64,000 nt of DNA from Silvimonas iriomotensis (GCF_014645535.1 NZ_BMLX01000002.1:859021-923020), one strand, 5' to 3'. Positions 36,074 through 45,456 are shown, numbered from the stretch's first letter. Notes: generated by a model from the letters alone, not told the origin. A program made the numbers and translations.

Positions 36074-37003
36074 TCATGGGCTTGCCGCCGCTTCAGTCCC
36101 GCTGACTCCGGATGTTCCCGCCAGTGCCGCAACAAGGCGGTCATGTACCAGCCTTATACGTGCGGGCACAGGGCCTTTCTGGGGGCGATATACGTAGATA
36201 TCCCATGGTTCCGGTTCCAGTTCGGCCAATACGGGAACCAGCTCACCCGATGCCATATAGGGCTCAGCCAGAAAAGAAGGCATTTGGGCAAATGCGAGCC
36301 CGGCGAGGACGGCGCGACACTCCGCTTCGCCATCATTGACGGTGAATCGTGGTCGGGCGGGATTGCATTGTATTCCGCCCTTGAATAACCAGGGCCAGGC
36401 GCGGCCGGTACTGGCATCAAGAAAAGCGGTGGTGGGTAGCGTATCAAGCTGCCCGATATCCTGCGGCGCCCCGACCTGACGGATCAGATCGGGGGTGCCC
36501 ACCACATGGAAGCGCTGACTCGTCACCCTGCGGGCAACAAAGCGGTTGTCCCGCATGAAGCCAAAGCGGACCCCGATGTCGATTTTTTCGTCCACCACAT
36601 CAGAGTGCTGATCGCTCAGATGCAAATCGAAGGTGATGCGTGGATGCTCGACAGCGAGCGCGGTCAGGACATCCAGCAACCGCAATCGCCCCAGACCCAC
36701 CGGTGCGGCAACCCGCACGAGACCGCTTGATTCGAAATCTGCCTCAGCCTTGTCACGCAAGAATAGCTCGTCAAGGGCTCCCACACTCACCCGGGCTTGT
36801 CCTGCCAGGGTTTCTCCAAAGCTGGTGATGCGCATATTGCGTGTATTGCGATGAAACAGGAGTTCGCCCTGCAGCTGTTCAAGCTCTTTGATCGCACGCG
36901 TCACAGCCTGTGGTGAGATGCCGAGGCGTGCTGCAGCTTCCTTGAAGCTACTCGCTTCAGCGGTGGCAATGAAAATACGCAGCATTTCCAGACGGTTAAG
37001 CAC
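36074..37003 (-). CDS. LysR-family regulator
   Basis: A 309-residue protein starting 'MLNRLEMLRIFIATAEASSF'. The helix-turn-helix runs 'KEAAARLGISPQAVTRAIKE' and the wing is 'LFHRNTRNMRITSFGE'. The effector domain from about residue 92 contains 'DIGVRFGFMRDNRFVARRVT'. It belongs to the CrgA-like subgroup that controls oxidoreductases. It is divergent from an SDR-MDR-MDR operon starting at 37156. The 152-bp gap is AT-rich and has a direct repeat (37033-37073). The inducer is unknown. Confidence 0.9.
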   Translation of the reverse strand: MLNRLEMLRIFIATAEASSFKEAAARLGISPQAVTRAIKELEQLQGELLFHRNTRNMRITSFGETLAGQARVSVGALDELFLRDKAEADFESSGLVRVAAPVGLGRLRLLDVLTALAVEHPRITFDLHLSDQHSDVVDEKIDIGVRFGFMRDNRFVARRVTSQRFHVVGTPDLIRQVGAPQDIGQLDTLPTTAFLDASTGRAWPWLFKGGIQCNPARPRFTVNDGEAECRAVLAGLAFAQMPSFLAEPYMASGELVPVLAELEPEPWDIYVYRPQKGPVPARIRLVHDRLVAALAGTSGVSGTEAAASP

Positions 37004-37032
37004 GGTGCGTTCCTGCAGGTTGATCCTAATTA

Positions 37033-37073
37033 TTCCATTTTAGTTGTTTTTGAAATCCAAACACTTCCATTTT
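37033..37073. promoter_or_regulatory. Direct repeat TTCCATTTT in a LysR divergent gap
   Basis: Exact copies at 37033-37041 and 37065-37073, 32 bp apart, about three helical turns. The sites lie on the lysR-proximal side, as activation sites often do. Confidence 0.35.
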
Positions 37074-37155
37074 CTGTGCTTATCGGCTCACTCATACTGT
37101 CACGCATCCAAAGCATTCGTTTTTCATTTAACCGTGTACAGCAAGGAGCAAAATC

Positions 37156-37893
37156 ATGAGTATCGCGGGCAAAGTTATTGTTATTACTGGCGCAAGCAGT
37201 GGTCTGGGTGAAGCAACGGCACGTCACCTGAGCGGCCTTGGTGCCTCGGTTGTACTTGCCGCTCGGCGTGTAGAGAAACTGCAAGCCATCGCCGAGGACA
37301 TCCGCGCCAAGGGTGGCAAGGTTGAAGTCGTGAAAACCGACGTCACCGCCGTCGACGATGTCAAAGCCCTGATCAGCAAGTCCCTGAGCGTTTTTGGCCG
37401 CATCGATGTTCTGGTCAATAACGCAGGTCTGATGGCAATCGCGCCACTGTCAGAACTGAAAGTGGACGAATGGGAAAGCATGATCGACATCAACATCAAG
37501 GGTGTCCTCTACGGCATCGCTGCGGCTTTGCCGGTCTTCCAGCAGCAAGGCAGCGGGCATTTCATCAACATCTCCTCCGTTGCCGGCATCAAGGTGTTTA
37601 GCCCCGGTGGCACTGTATACAGCGGCACCAAGTTTGCAGTGCGCGCCATTTCGGAAGGTCTGCGGCATGAAGTGGGTGGCGCAATCCGGACCACCACCAT
37701 TGAACCGGGTGCAATCGACACCGAGCTCAAACTGGGTAGCTCGCACGAGCAAAGTTCGGCCTTCGTCAAAGACTTCTACAAGATTGCCATTCCAGCTGAC
37801 TCGGTTGCTCGCGCCATTGCGTATGCCATCGAACAGCCCGCCGATGTAGATATCAACGAGATCGTTCTGCGTCCCACAGTGCAGGAATTCTGA
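37156..37893 (+). CDS. Short-chain dehydrogenase/reductase
   Basis: A 245-residue classical SDR. AAGGAG precedes ATG 37156. 'VIVITGASSGLGEATARHL' is the NAD(P) motif, 'LVNNAGLMAIAPL' follows, the catalytic Ser is in 'INISSVAG' and Tyr/Lys in 'YSGTK'. A basic residue pair after strand 2 ('AARRVEKL') favours NADP(H). It is the first gene of a three-gene operon with two medium-chain reductases and is divergent from LysR. Clusters like this often answer quinones or reactive carbonyls. The substrate is not known. Confidence 0.92.
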   Translation: MSIAGKVIVITGASSGLGEATARHLSGLGASVVLAARRVEKLQAIAEDIRAKGGKVEVVKTDVTAVDDVKALISKSLSVFGRIDVLVNNAGLMAIAPLSELKVDEWESMIDINIKGVLYGIAAALPVFQQQGSGHFINISSVAGIKVFSPGGTVYSGTKFAVRAISEGLRHEVGGAIRTTTIEPGAIDTELKLGSSHEQSSAFVKDFYKIAIPADSVARAIAYAIEQPADVDINEIVLRPTVQEF

Positions 37894-37947
37894 TTGTATT
37901 TTTCAGCCTCTGGTTTGGCGCCGGAGGCCGCTTTTCTGGACATAACC

Positions 37948-38952
37948 ATGACTACCAAAACATCCATGCGTGCACTTATTCTCGACAATTACGAAGGTGC
38001 ACCTTTCCGTGACACACAGATTGATCTTGCCGCGCCTGGCCAAGGCGAAGTGCAGGTCAAAATCCATGCAAGCGGCGTGAATCCGATCGACTACAAGATC
38101 AGGACCGGTCAGGCACCCTATGCCATGCCGGTTTTGCCAGCTGTGTTGGGTACTGACCTGGCCGGTGAAATCGTTGCAATCGGCGCTGGCGTTGTCGAAT
38201 TCGCCGTCGGCGACCAGGTCTACGGCCTGACCGGGGGCGTGCGAGGCCTGCAGGGCTCTCTGGCTGAATATGCCAATGTCGATGCTGCATTGATCGCCCT
38301 GAAGCCGAAGAACATTTCCATGCGTGAAGCAGCAGCCATTCCGCTGGTCGCCCTTACTGCATGGGAAGGCCTGGTGGATCGTGCCAATATCCAGCCAGGT
38401 CAGACCGTTCTGGTACAAGGCGGCGCAGGTGGCGTCGGCCATATGGCTGTCCAGATAGCAAAAGCACTCGGCGCAAAGGTGTTTGCGACGACTAGCACCG
38501 ACAAGCTGCCGCTGGTCAAAGAACTGGGCGCGACGGCCATTGACTACACCAAGACCCCTCTAGAGCAGTACTTGCAGGAATATACCCAGGGTCAGGGTTT
38601 TGACATCATTTACGACACTGTGGGTGGTCCTACGCTGGAAGCATCGCTGGGCGCTACCCGCCACTATGGCCGGGTAGTGAGCTGCGCTGCCTTCGGACCG
38701 CATAACCTGGCCTCATCGTCCCTGCGCTCGACAGACGTCAGTGGTGTCTTCGTGTTGCACCCGATGCTCAGTGGCGAGCGCCGTGCGCATCACGGCGAGA
38801 TTCTCCGTCGCGTCACCGCGCTGGTGGAAGCCGGTCAGGTTCGCGCAGTGCTCGATTCACGCAGGTTCACACTTGATAAAGCCATGGCCGCACATGATGC
38901 CGTCGAACAAGGTGCCAATATCAAGGTTGTGATCGACGTTATTGAGTCCTGA
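37948..38952 (+). CDS. Medium-chain reductase, quinone-oxidoreductase-like
   Basis: ATG 37948 gives 'MTTKTSMRALILDNYEGAPF' and 334 residues. 'GVNPIDYKIRTGQAPYAMPV' and 'PAVLGTDLAGEIVAIGAGV' are the substrate-side motifs of zinc-free QOR/MDR proteins, and 'VLVQGGAGGVGHMAVQIAKA' binds the cofactor. The cysteines and histidines of zinc-dependent alcohol dehydrogenases are absent. It would reduce quinones or enones with NADPH in the cytosol. It lies 54 bp after the SDR and 55 bp before a second MDR in the same operon. Confidence 0.9.
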   Translation: MTTKTSMRALILDNYEGAPFRDTQIDLAAPGQGEVQVKIHASGVNPIDYKIRTGQAPYAMPVLPAVLGTDLAGEIVAIGAGVVEFAVGDQVYGLTGGVRGLQGSLAEYANVDAALIALKPKNISMREAAAIPLVALTAWEGLVDRANIQPGQTVLVQGGAGGVGHMAVQIAKALGAKVFATTSTDKLPLVKELGATAIDYTKTPLEQYLQEYTQGQGFDIIYDTVGGPTLEASLGATRHYGRVVSCAAFGPHNLASSSLRSTDVSGVFVLHPMLSGERRAHHGEILRRVTALVEAGQVRAVLDSRRFTLDKAMAAHDAVEQGANIKVVIDVIES

Positions 38953-39007
38953 TTGCTGTTTGCGATGGCGTCCGCGTCGCGTGGCGCCATCGGCAGGAGG
39001 TATCGCG

Positions 39008-40027
39008 ATGAGCATAAGTATTGATAACCAAAGGCAAACCGTGCGGGTTGTGCGTTTTCATCAACTGGGCGGTCCCGAAGTCCTGCAAATTGAAACCCTG
39101 CCGCGACAGACCCTCGCATCAACCGATGTGCGGATTGCCGTGAAAGCGCTTGCGCTGAATCGCGCCGACGCCATGTTCCGGCGTGGCCAGTACATTGAGC
39201 AGGCAGTTCTACCCTCGACCGTAGGCTACGAGGCTGCTGGGGTCGTGATTGGAGTTGGCCCAGAGGTTAACGACTTGCGGATTGGGGATCCTGTGTGTGT
39301 TGTTCCCCAGCTTGGCGCTTCCCGCTATGGCTACTATGCAGACGAGCTGGTGGTGCCGCAGCAATATCTGGCCCTCAAGCCGGCCGGTTTGTCATTTGCA
39401 GAAGCTGCTTCAGCCTGGATGCAATACCTGACGCCCTATGGCGCACTGGTTGAAACGGCAGCTTTGAGTCCGGGTGATACGGTACTGATTACAGCAGCGT
39501 CAAGCAGTGTTGGGCTCGGAGCGATACAGATCGCCAGAATGCTCGGAGCTACGCCCATCGGCACGACACTGACAAGCACCAAGAAGGCTGCAGTGATTGC
39601 CGGCGGTGCCGAGCATGTTATTGCCACACAAGAAGAACCCCTACTGGCGCGCATAAGAGAAATGACCGGTGACAAGGGATTACAGGTTGCTTTTGATGCG
39701 GTAGGTGGCCCGCAACTCGCCGACATTGCCGAGGCCATGAGCCCGTTTGGCATGCTGATTGTTCATGGTGCGCTCAGCCCGGAGCCGACGCTGTATCCGC
39801 TCAAAACAGCATTGCGCAAAAGCCTGACTGTGCGCGGATATGTCTTCAGTGAAGTGGTCAATGACCCCGAGTGCCTTGCCCGCGCAACCCGTTTTATCCT
39901 CGACGGACTTGCCCGGGGGGCGCTCAAGCCAGCGATAGACCGCAGTTTTTCATTTGAGGATATTGTCGATGCGCATCGGTATCTCGAGTCCAATCAACAG
40001 ATCGGCAAAATAGTCGTGACGTTGTAG
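39008..40027 (+). CDS. Medium-chain reductase, zinc-free alcohol-dehydrogenase-like
   Basis: ATG 39008 has CAGGAGG 8 bases upstream; 339 residues. 'GPEVLQIETLPRQTL' opens the catalytic domain, 'LPSTVGYEAAGVVIGVGPEV' and 'AGLSFAEAASAWMQYLTPYG' follow, and 'DTVLITAASSSVGLGAIQIA' is the nucleotide motif. Residues at the catalytic zinc site are not conserved, so it groups with QOR-like MDRs. It is the third gene of the LysR-linked SDR-MDR-MDR operon and is not a close copy of its neighbour. Confidence 0.9.
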   Translation: MSISIDNQRQTVRVVRFHQLGGPEVLQIETLPRQTLASTDVRIAVKALALNRADAMFRRGQYIEQAVLPSTVGYEAAGVVIGVGPEVNDLRIGDPVCVVPQLGASRYGYYADELVVPQQYLALKPAGLSFAEAASAWMQYLTPYGALVETAALSPGDTVLITAASSSVGLGAIQIARMLGATPIGTTLTSTKKAAVIAGGAEHVIATQEEPLLARIREMTGDKGLQVAFDAVGGPQLADIAEAMSPFGMLIVHGALSPEPTLYPLKTALRKSLTVRGYVFSEVVNDPECLARATRFILDGLARGALKPAIDRSFSFEDIVDAHRYLESNQQIGKIVVTL

Positions 40028-40206
40028 CGCTCACTTCTTGAAGGAATGGCGGCCGGCTATAAAACACCATACTCCACTCATGGTACGGTCATTTTTGGGA
40101 GATCAGGAGAGCGATGCTGACAATTTTACGGACTTCAAGTCAGGCGCTGTTGCTGGGCAGCGCGTCCGCTTTGGATCGAAAACGGACGGCGAAGCCATGA
40201 AGTAAG

Positions 40207-40233
40207 AACGTCCGCTTCGGCCGATAAGCACCC
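40207..40233 (+). repeat. Degenerate intergenic motif, copy 2
   Basis: ACGTCCGCTTCGGCCGATAA then GCACCC. It resembles the stretches near 32264, 53725 and 54303 (core GTCYGCT...GGCCGAWAAGC). It lies in the 274-bp gap between convergent genes; no gene is seen in that gap. Confidence 0.4.
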
Positions 40234-40301
40234 AGCCACAATTAGCCCCCAACCTCACCACTGCCGCCAGCACCAACACCCCCTCCCCTCGGCCAGGCCT
40301 T

Positions 40302-41078
40302 TTATTCCAGCCCCACAAACAGCAAAAACAGCCCTGCCTGGCTGGTGACTGCCAGCTTGCCATACAGGTTACGCCGGTGGACTTTGGCGGTTTCCTGCGA
40401 GATGCCCAGGTGTCGGGCTACGCCTTTGGTGGAGTGCCCGGCCAGGATCAGCAAGGCGACTTGTACTTCCCGTTCGGTCAGGTGCGGGTCGCCGCGCTGG
40501 CGCAGGGCTTCTTCCAGCCGGTGGTGGCGATCTTGTCCGCTGGGTTCCTCCGGCGCTGCTACCAGCCGCGCGCCGTGGCGCATCAGCGGCAAGATCCAGG
40601 GGGTGTACAAGACGGCGGCGCCCATTTCGTCTGCGCTGAACCGGCGCTTGCTGCCCAGCGCCAGCGACAGCGTGCCCACGCCGGGCAGGGGCAACAGGAA
40701 CTGCAGTTCGTCTTCCACTACATTGCGTGAGAAATAGCGTTTGAAGTATTCGGTTTCCCGAAAACTGTCCGGTGCGACTTCGTCCAGCCGGTAGGCGCCG
40801 GGCGCAATGGCGCCGAGGCCAAAACCATAAAACGGATCAAGCAGATACAGCCCGCGCATGTAGTCGTCAAACAGGTTGCCTTCGGCATAGTTGACGGCGC
40901 TGTCTGCCAGCACCAGTGGCGGCTGGGCGGCGCGGAACAGCACGGCTACCCAGGTATCAAACTCCACTACTTCCCGCAAAAAACCGGCCAGCGCCGGCCA
41001 GAAAGCGGCCTCGCCCTGACTGTTGATCAATCGCCCCAAACGCTGGTGGAACGCCAGTTCTGCTACATCCAGCAGCAT
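40302..41078 (-). CDS. LuxR-type transcriptional regulator
   Basis: A 258-residue protein. The N-terminal ~180 residues form an unassigned sensor domain ('VVEFDTWVAVLFRAAQPPLV') that resembles GAF/PAS-like domains of regulators of amine and amino-acid catabolism rather than acyl-homoserine-lactone binding domains. The C-terminal LuxR helix-turn-helix is 'HLTEREVQVALLILAGHSTK' with 'ETAKVHRRNLYGKLAV'. It is divergent from the PuuC-like dehydrogenase at 41237 across a perfect 14-bp palindrome. It is the likely activator of the amine cluster. Confidence 0.85.
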   Translation of the reverse strand: MLLDVAELAFHQRLGRLINSQGEAAFWPALAGFLREVVEFDTWVAVLFRAAQPPLVLADSAVNYAEGNLFDDYMRGLYLLDPFYGFGLGAIAPGAYRLDEVAPDSFRETEYFKRYFSRNVVEDELQFLLPLPGVGTLSLALGSKRRFSADEMGAAVLYTPWILPLMRHGARLVAAPEEPSGQDRHHRLEEALRQRGDPHLTEREVQVALLILAGHSTKGVARHLGISQETAKVHRRNLYGKLAVTSQAGLFLLFVGLE

Positions 41079-41095
41079 GCCTGCTACCCCCGACA

Positions 41096-41109
41096 GGTTA
41101 GTTCTAACC
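41096..41109. promoter_or_regulatory. Palindrome for the LuxR-type regulator
   Basis: GGTTAGTTCTAACC is a perfect 6-2-6 inverted repeat, 17 bp upstream of the luxR-type start and 127 bp before the dehydrogenase start, so it is well placed for autoregulation and activation. Confidence 0.55.
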
Positions 41110-41236
41110 CCGGACTTCTAACGTCTCAGCGTTATGTCCGTCTCTCCAGATGCTCACTAGTATCGCCTTAAATCGTGCAGTGCAGCTAACGCCGCGCTGT
41201 CGCTGTGCCGCCCCGGCACACCTTCTGGAGAAACGG

Positions 41237-42736
41237 ATGCAAACCCAGGATCAAGCCATGTGGGAAGAACGCGCCCGCACTGTGCAACCGCGCCGGCTGG
41301 CGTATATCGGCGGGCGTTTTGTCGAGGCCGCCGATGGCCGCACCTTTGAGGCGATCAGCCCGCTGTCGGGCAAGGCGCTGGCGAACGTGGCGCGCTGTGC
41401 TGCGGCAGATGCAGACCGGGCCGTGGCCGCCGCCCGCAGCAGCTTTGACGCCGGCACGTGGTCACGCTGCGCGCCGCGTGAGCGCAAGAAAGTGCTGCAA
41501 CGGCTGGCGCAACTGGTGCTGGAACATCGCGAAGAACTGGCGCTGCTCGATTGCCTGGATATGGGCAAACCGATCAGCGATGCACTCAATATTGATGTGC
41601 CCGGCACGGCGGCAGTGCTGGACTGGTACGCCGAAGCCACCGACAAGCTGTACGACCAGGTGGCGCCCACCGGCCAGGATGCCCTGGCACTGGTCACGCG
41701 CGAGCCGGTGGGCGTGGTGGCCGCGGTGATCCCGTGGAATTTCCCGCTGGATATGGCGGCCTGGAAACTGGGGCCGGCGCTGGCGGCAGGTAATAGCGTC
41801 ATCCTCAAACCGGCGGAGCAATCGCCGTTGTCAGCCCTGCGGCTGGCGGAGCTGGCCACTCAGGCCGGCTTGCCGGATGGCGTGCTCAACGTGTTACCTG
41901 GCTTTGGTGAAGAAGTGGGCAAAGCCCTTGGCCTGCATCCGGATATCGACTGCGTGTCGTTTACCGGCTCGACCGAGGTGGGCAAGCTGTTCATGCGCTA
42001 CGCCAGCGAATCGAACATGAAAATGGTATGGCTGGAATGCGGTGGCAAAAGCCCGAACCTGGTGTTTGCCGATTGCGCCGATCTGGATGCCGCCGTGCGC
42101 AAAGCCGCCATGGGGATTTTCTTCAACCAGGGCCAGGTGTGTTCGGCCAGCTCCCGCCTGTTGCTGGAGCGCAGTATCCACGATCGCTTTGTCGACAAGC
42201 TGCTGACCGAGATCACCACCTTGCAACCGGGCAACCCGCTGGACCCGGCCACCCGCACCGGCGCGCTGGTCGATGCCCGCCAGACTGATCGCGTCATGCA
42301 TTACATCAAGCTGGGCCAGGATGAAGGCGCCACGCTGGTGGCCGGCGGCCAGCGCCTGCGCGTGGGCGAGAGCGACTGTTATATCGGCCCCACCATCTTC
42401 ACCGGCGTAACCCCAAACATGACCATCGCCCGCGAAGAAATCTTCGGGCCAGTGTTGTCCATTCTCAGTTTTGATAGCGAAGCCGAGGCCATTGCCATGG
42501 CCAACGACAGCATTTACGGCCTGGCCGCTGCGGTGTGGACCGATGATCTGACTCGCGCCCACCGCGTGGCCCGCGCCCTGCGCGCCGGCACGGTATCGGT
42601 CAACACGGTCGATGCGCTGGACCCCGGCGTGCCGTTTGGCGGGGTCAAGCAATCAGGCTTTGGCCGCGATCTCTCGCCTCATGCGTTCGACAAATTCACC
42701 CAGCTCAAGACCACCTGGATTCAATTGCAGCGCTAA
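41237..42736 (+). CDS. puuC: Aldehyde dehydrogenase, PuuC-like
   Basis: ATG 41237 with GGAG upstream; 499 residues. The protein aligns well by eye with PuuC over its whole length: 'REPVGVVAAVIPWNFPL', 'GNSVILKPAEQSPLSA', 'FTGSTEVGK', catalytic Glu in 'LECGGKSPN' and catalytic Cys in 'FNQGQVCSASS'. PuuC oxidises gamma-glutamyl-aminobutyraldehyde and other omega-amino aldehydes with NAD(P). Here it is followed by an aminotransferase at 21 bp, not by puuA/puuD, so the aldehyde probably comes from transamination. It is the first gene of the cluster. Confidence 0.9.
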   Translation: MQTQDQAMWEERARTVQPRRLAYIGGRFVEAADGRTFEAISPLSGKALANVARCAAADADRAVAAARSSFDAGTWSRCAPRERKKVLQRLAQLVLEHREELALLDCLDMGKPISDALNIDVPGTAAVLDWYAEATDKLYDQVAPTGQDALALVTREPVGVVAAVIPWNFPLDMAAWKLGPALAAGNSVILKPAEQSPLSALRLAELATQAGLPDGVLNVLPGFGEEVGKALGLHPDIDCVSFTGSTEVGKLFMRYASESNMKMVWLECGGKSPNLVFADCADLDAAVRKAAMGIFFNQGQVCSASSRLLLERSIHDRFVDKLLTEITTLQPGNPLDPATRTGALVDARQTDRVMHYIKLGQDEGATLVAGGQRLRVGESDCYIGPTIFTGVTPNMTIAREEIFGPVLSILSFDSEAEAIAMANDSIYGLAAAVWTDDLTRAHRVARALRAGTVSVNTVDALDPGVPFGGVKQSGFGRDLSPHAFDKFTQLKTTWIQLQR

Positions 42737-42757
42737 AGCGCGCCCAAGGAGATTGTC

Positions 42758-44125
42758 ATGTCCACGTCTACCCAGCGCTATCAAGCCATTGATGCCGCCC
42801 ACCACATCCACGCATTTGTTGACCAGAAGGCGCTGAATCAGGAAGGCCCGCGCGTCATGGTCAAAGGCGAAGGCGTGTATCTGTGGGATAGCGAAGGCAA
42901 GCAATACCTGGATGGCATGTCTGGCCTGTGGTGTACCAATATCGGCTACGGCCGCCGTGATCTGATCAGCGCCGCCAGCCAGCAAATGGCACAGCTGAGC
43001 TACTACAACATGTTCTTTCACACCACGCACCCTGCGGTGAATGAACTCTCGGAAAAACTGTTTGATCTGCTGCCCGGCCATTACAGCCACGTGGTCTACA
43101 CCAACTCGGGCTCTGAGGCCAACGAAGTGCTGATCCGCACCGTGCGCCGGTACTGGGATGTCATGGGCCAGCCAGAGAAGAAAATCTTCATTGGCCGCCA
43201 CAACGGTTATCACGGCTCCACCGTCGGCAGCGCTTCGCTGGGCGGTATGGCGTTCATGCACGAGATGGGCGGCTTGCCCATCCCCGGCGTTGAACATATT
43301 GGCGAGCCCTATTGGTATGCCCACGGCGGCGAGCTGAGCCCGGCGGCATTCGGCCTCAAATGCGCGCAGGAACTGGAGGCCCGCATTCTGGCGCTGGGCG
43401 CCGACAAAGTGGCAGCATTTGTGGCCGAGCCCTTCCAGGGCGCCGGCGGCATGATTTTTCCGCCGGAAAGTTACTGGCCGGAAATCCAGCGCATTTGCCG
43501 CAAATACGACGTCTTGCTGTGTGCCGATGAAGTGATTGGCGGCTTTGGCCGTACCGGCGAATGGTTTGCGCATCAGCACTTTGGCTTTGAGCCAGACACC
43601 CTGAGCATTGCCAAAGGGCTGACCTCTGGCTACGTGCCCATGGGCGGTCTGGTGCTGTCAAAGCGCATGGCCGATGCCCTGGTCGAACGCGGCGGCGTCT
43701 TTGCCCATGGCCTGACTTACTCTGGCCACCCGGTGGCGGCGGCCGTGGCACTGGCCAACCTCAATGCGCTGGATCAGGAAGGCATTGTCACACGCACCAG
43801 AAACGACACCGGCCCCTACCTGCAAAAGTCGCTGCGTGAAGTCTTTGACCGGCACCCGCTGGTGGGCGAAATCCAGGGCACCGGCATGGTGGCCGCCTTG
43901 CAGTTCTGTGAGGACAAAGCCAGCCGCACACGCTTTGCCAACGAGGCCGACATCACCTGGCGCTGCCGCACCCATGGCTTTGAAGAAGGCGTGATCATCC
44001 GCTCCACCGCAGGCCGCATGATCATGGCGCCGGCCCTGGTGATCAGCCATGCGCAGATTGACGAGCTGATCGACAAAACCCGCCGCGCCGTGGATCGCAC
44101 CGCGGCAGAACTGGGCCTGCTCTGA
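42758..44125 (+). CDS. spuC: Class III omega-aminotransferase, SpuC-like
   Basis: A 455-residue PLP enzyme very close in pattern to Pseudomonas SpuC (putrescine-pyruvate aminotransferase). 'GLWCTNIGYGRRDLI' and 'YTNSGSEANEVLIRTVRRYW' bind PLP phosphate, 'ADEVIGGFGRTGEWF' holds the PLP Asp, and the Schiff-base Lys is in 'SIAKGLTSGYVPMGG'. It would convert a terminal amine to an aldehyde for the dehydrogenase just upstream. AAGGAG precedes the ATG. The natural amine is unproven; beta-alanine-type and aromatic amines are known for relatives. Confidence 0.88.
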   Translation: MSTSTQRYQAIDAAHHIHAFVDQKALNQEGPRVMVKGEGVYLWDSEGKQYLDGMSGLWCTNIGYGRRDLISAASQQMAQLSYYNMFFHTTHPAVNELSEKLFDLLPGHYSHVVYTNSGSEANEVLIRTVRRYWDVMGQPEKKIFIGRHNGYHGSTVGSASLGGMAFMHEMGGLPIPGVEHIGEPYWYAHGGELSPAAFGLKCAQELEARILALGADKVAAFVAEPFQGAGGMIFPPESYWPEIQRICRKYDVLLCADEVIGGFGRTGEWFAHQHFGFEPDTLSIAKGLTSGYVPMGGLVLSKRMADALVERGGVFAHGLTYSGHPVAAAVALANLNALDQEGIVTRTRNDTGPYLQKSLREVFDRHPLVGEIQGTGMVAALQFCEDKASRTRFANEADITWRCRTHGFEEGVIIRSTAGRMIMAPALVISHAQIDELIDKTRRAVDRTAAELGLL

Positions 44126-44145
44126 CCCGGACCGGAGACAACACG

Positions 44146-45447
44146 ATGGAAACAATCGATACCCTTGTCATTGGTGCCGGTCAGGCCGGTGTGGCCATGA
44201 GCGAACACCTGAGCCGCCAGGGCGTGCCGCACCTGGTGCTGGAACGCCACCGCATTGCCGAGCGCTGGCGTACTGAACGCTGGGATTCGCTGGTGGCCAA
44301 CGGCCCGGCGTGGCACGACCGTTTTCCCGGGCTAGAGTTTGACGACATCAGCCCCGACGGCTTCGCCCCCAAAGAGCGCGTGGCCGCCTACTTTGAAGCG
44401 TATGCGCGCAAATTCAACGCCCCCATCCGCACGGGAGTGGAGGTCACACAAGTGGTGCGCAACCACGGCAAGCCGGGCTTTACGGTGAACACCTCAGCCG
44501 GGGTGATAGAGGCGCAGCGGGTGGTGGTGGCGACCGGCCCGTTCCAGCGCCCGGTGATCCCGCCAGTGGTGCCGCAAGACGCTGCCGTGCTGCAGCTTCA
44601 CTCGGCCCAGTACCGCAATCCGGCGCAATTGCCGCCAGGCGCGGTGTTGGTGGTGGGCTCGGGTTCGTCTGGCGTGCAGATTGCCGATGAACTGCAGCGC
44701 GCTGGCCGCCAGGTGTATTTGTCGGTGGGCCCGCACGACCGGCCACCGCGCGGGTATCGCGGGCGGGATTTTTGCTGGTGGCTGGGCGTGCTGGGCGAGT
44801 GGGATGCCCCCGCCATGAAGCCGGGCGCAGAACATGTAACCATTGCCGTGAGCGGCGCGCGCGGCGGCGAGACCATTGATTTTCGGCGTCTGGCGCACCA
44901 GGGCATGGTGCTGGTGGGCATGACCCAATCCTTTGCCGACGGGGTGATCCGTTTTCAGCCTGATCTGGCCCGGAACATTGCCCGCGGTGATGCCAACTAT
45001 CTGGCGCTGCTGGATGCCGCTGACGCGTATGCCGCGCGCAACGGCCTGGATTTGCCGCCAGAGCCCGCCGCCCGCCAGGTGCTGGCTGATCCGGCTTGTT
45101 TGACCGAACCCCTGGCCGAACTGGATCTGACCGCCGCCGGCGTGACGGCCATTGTCTGGGCCACCGGGTTTACCACCGATTACAGCTGGCTGCAGGTGAA
45201 CGCGCTGGATGACAAAGGCAAACCGCGTCATCACCGCGGGGTATCCAGCGAACCTGGCATCTATTTTGTCGGCCTGCCCTGGCTGTCTCGCCGCGGCTCC
45301 AGCTTTATCTGGGGTGTGTGGCACGACGCCAGCTATGTGGCCGATCACATCGCCATACAGCGCCAGTATTTTGCCCAGGGCGATCCCGGTCGCCGCCAGC
45401 AGGCCGACTTCCATCATCCGGTAGCAGAAGCTGCCATTCAGAACTGA
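44146..45447 (+). CDS. Flavin-dependent monooxygenase (class B FMO type)
   Basis: A 433-residue protein, 20 bp after the aminotransferase. FAD site 'LVIGAGQAGVAMSEHLSRQG' and NADPH site 'AVLVVGSGSSGVQIADEL' flank the FMO fingerprint region 'LQLHSAQYRNP' (FxGxxxHxxxY-like). 'IVWATGFTTDYSW' near the C-terminus is the ATG motif of N-hydroxylating and FMO enzymes. Such enzymes oxidise nitrogen or sulfur, or insert oxygen next to a carbonyl. In this operon it could N-oxygenate or cleave the amine carbon skeleton. This type is often linked with RidA and DUF1028 genes. Confidence 0.85.
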   Translation: METIDTLVIGAGQAGVAMSEHLSRQGVPHLVLERHRIAERWRTERWDSLVANGPAWHDRFPGLEFDDISPDGFAPKERVAAYFEAYARKFNAPIRTGVEVTQVVRNHGKPGFTVNTSAGVIEAQRVVVATGPFQRPVIPPVVPQDAAVLQLHSAQYRNPAQLPPGAVLVVGSGSSGVQIADELQRAGRQVYLSVGPHDRPPRGYRGRDFCWWLGVLGEWDAPAMKPGAEHVTIAVSGARGGETIDFRRLAHQGMVLVGMTQSFADGVIRFQPDLARNIARGDANYLALLDAADAYAARNGLDLPPEPAARQVLADPACLTEPLAELDLTAAGVTAIVWATGFTTDYSWLQVNALDDKGKPRHHRGVSSEPGIYFVGLPWLSRRGSSFIWGVWHDASYVADHIAIQRQYFAQGDPGRRQQADFHHPVAEAAIQN

Positions 45448-45456
45448 GACTTGTCC

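Noticed and set aside
41096-41109. The palindrome as a lux box for acyl-homoserine lactone control.
   Set aside because: It is 14 bp, not about 20, and the regulator's sensor domain does not look like an autoinducer-binding domain. No luxI is present.
30242-44125. A complete PuuABCD glutamylated putrescine pathway.
   Set aside because: PuuB- and PuuC-like genes are present, but no PuuA glutamine-synthetase-like or PuuD hydrolase gene is seen in the window, and the two lie in different transcription units.
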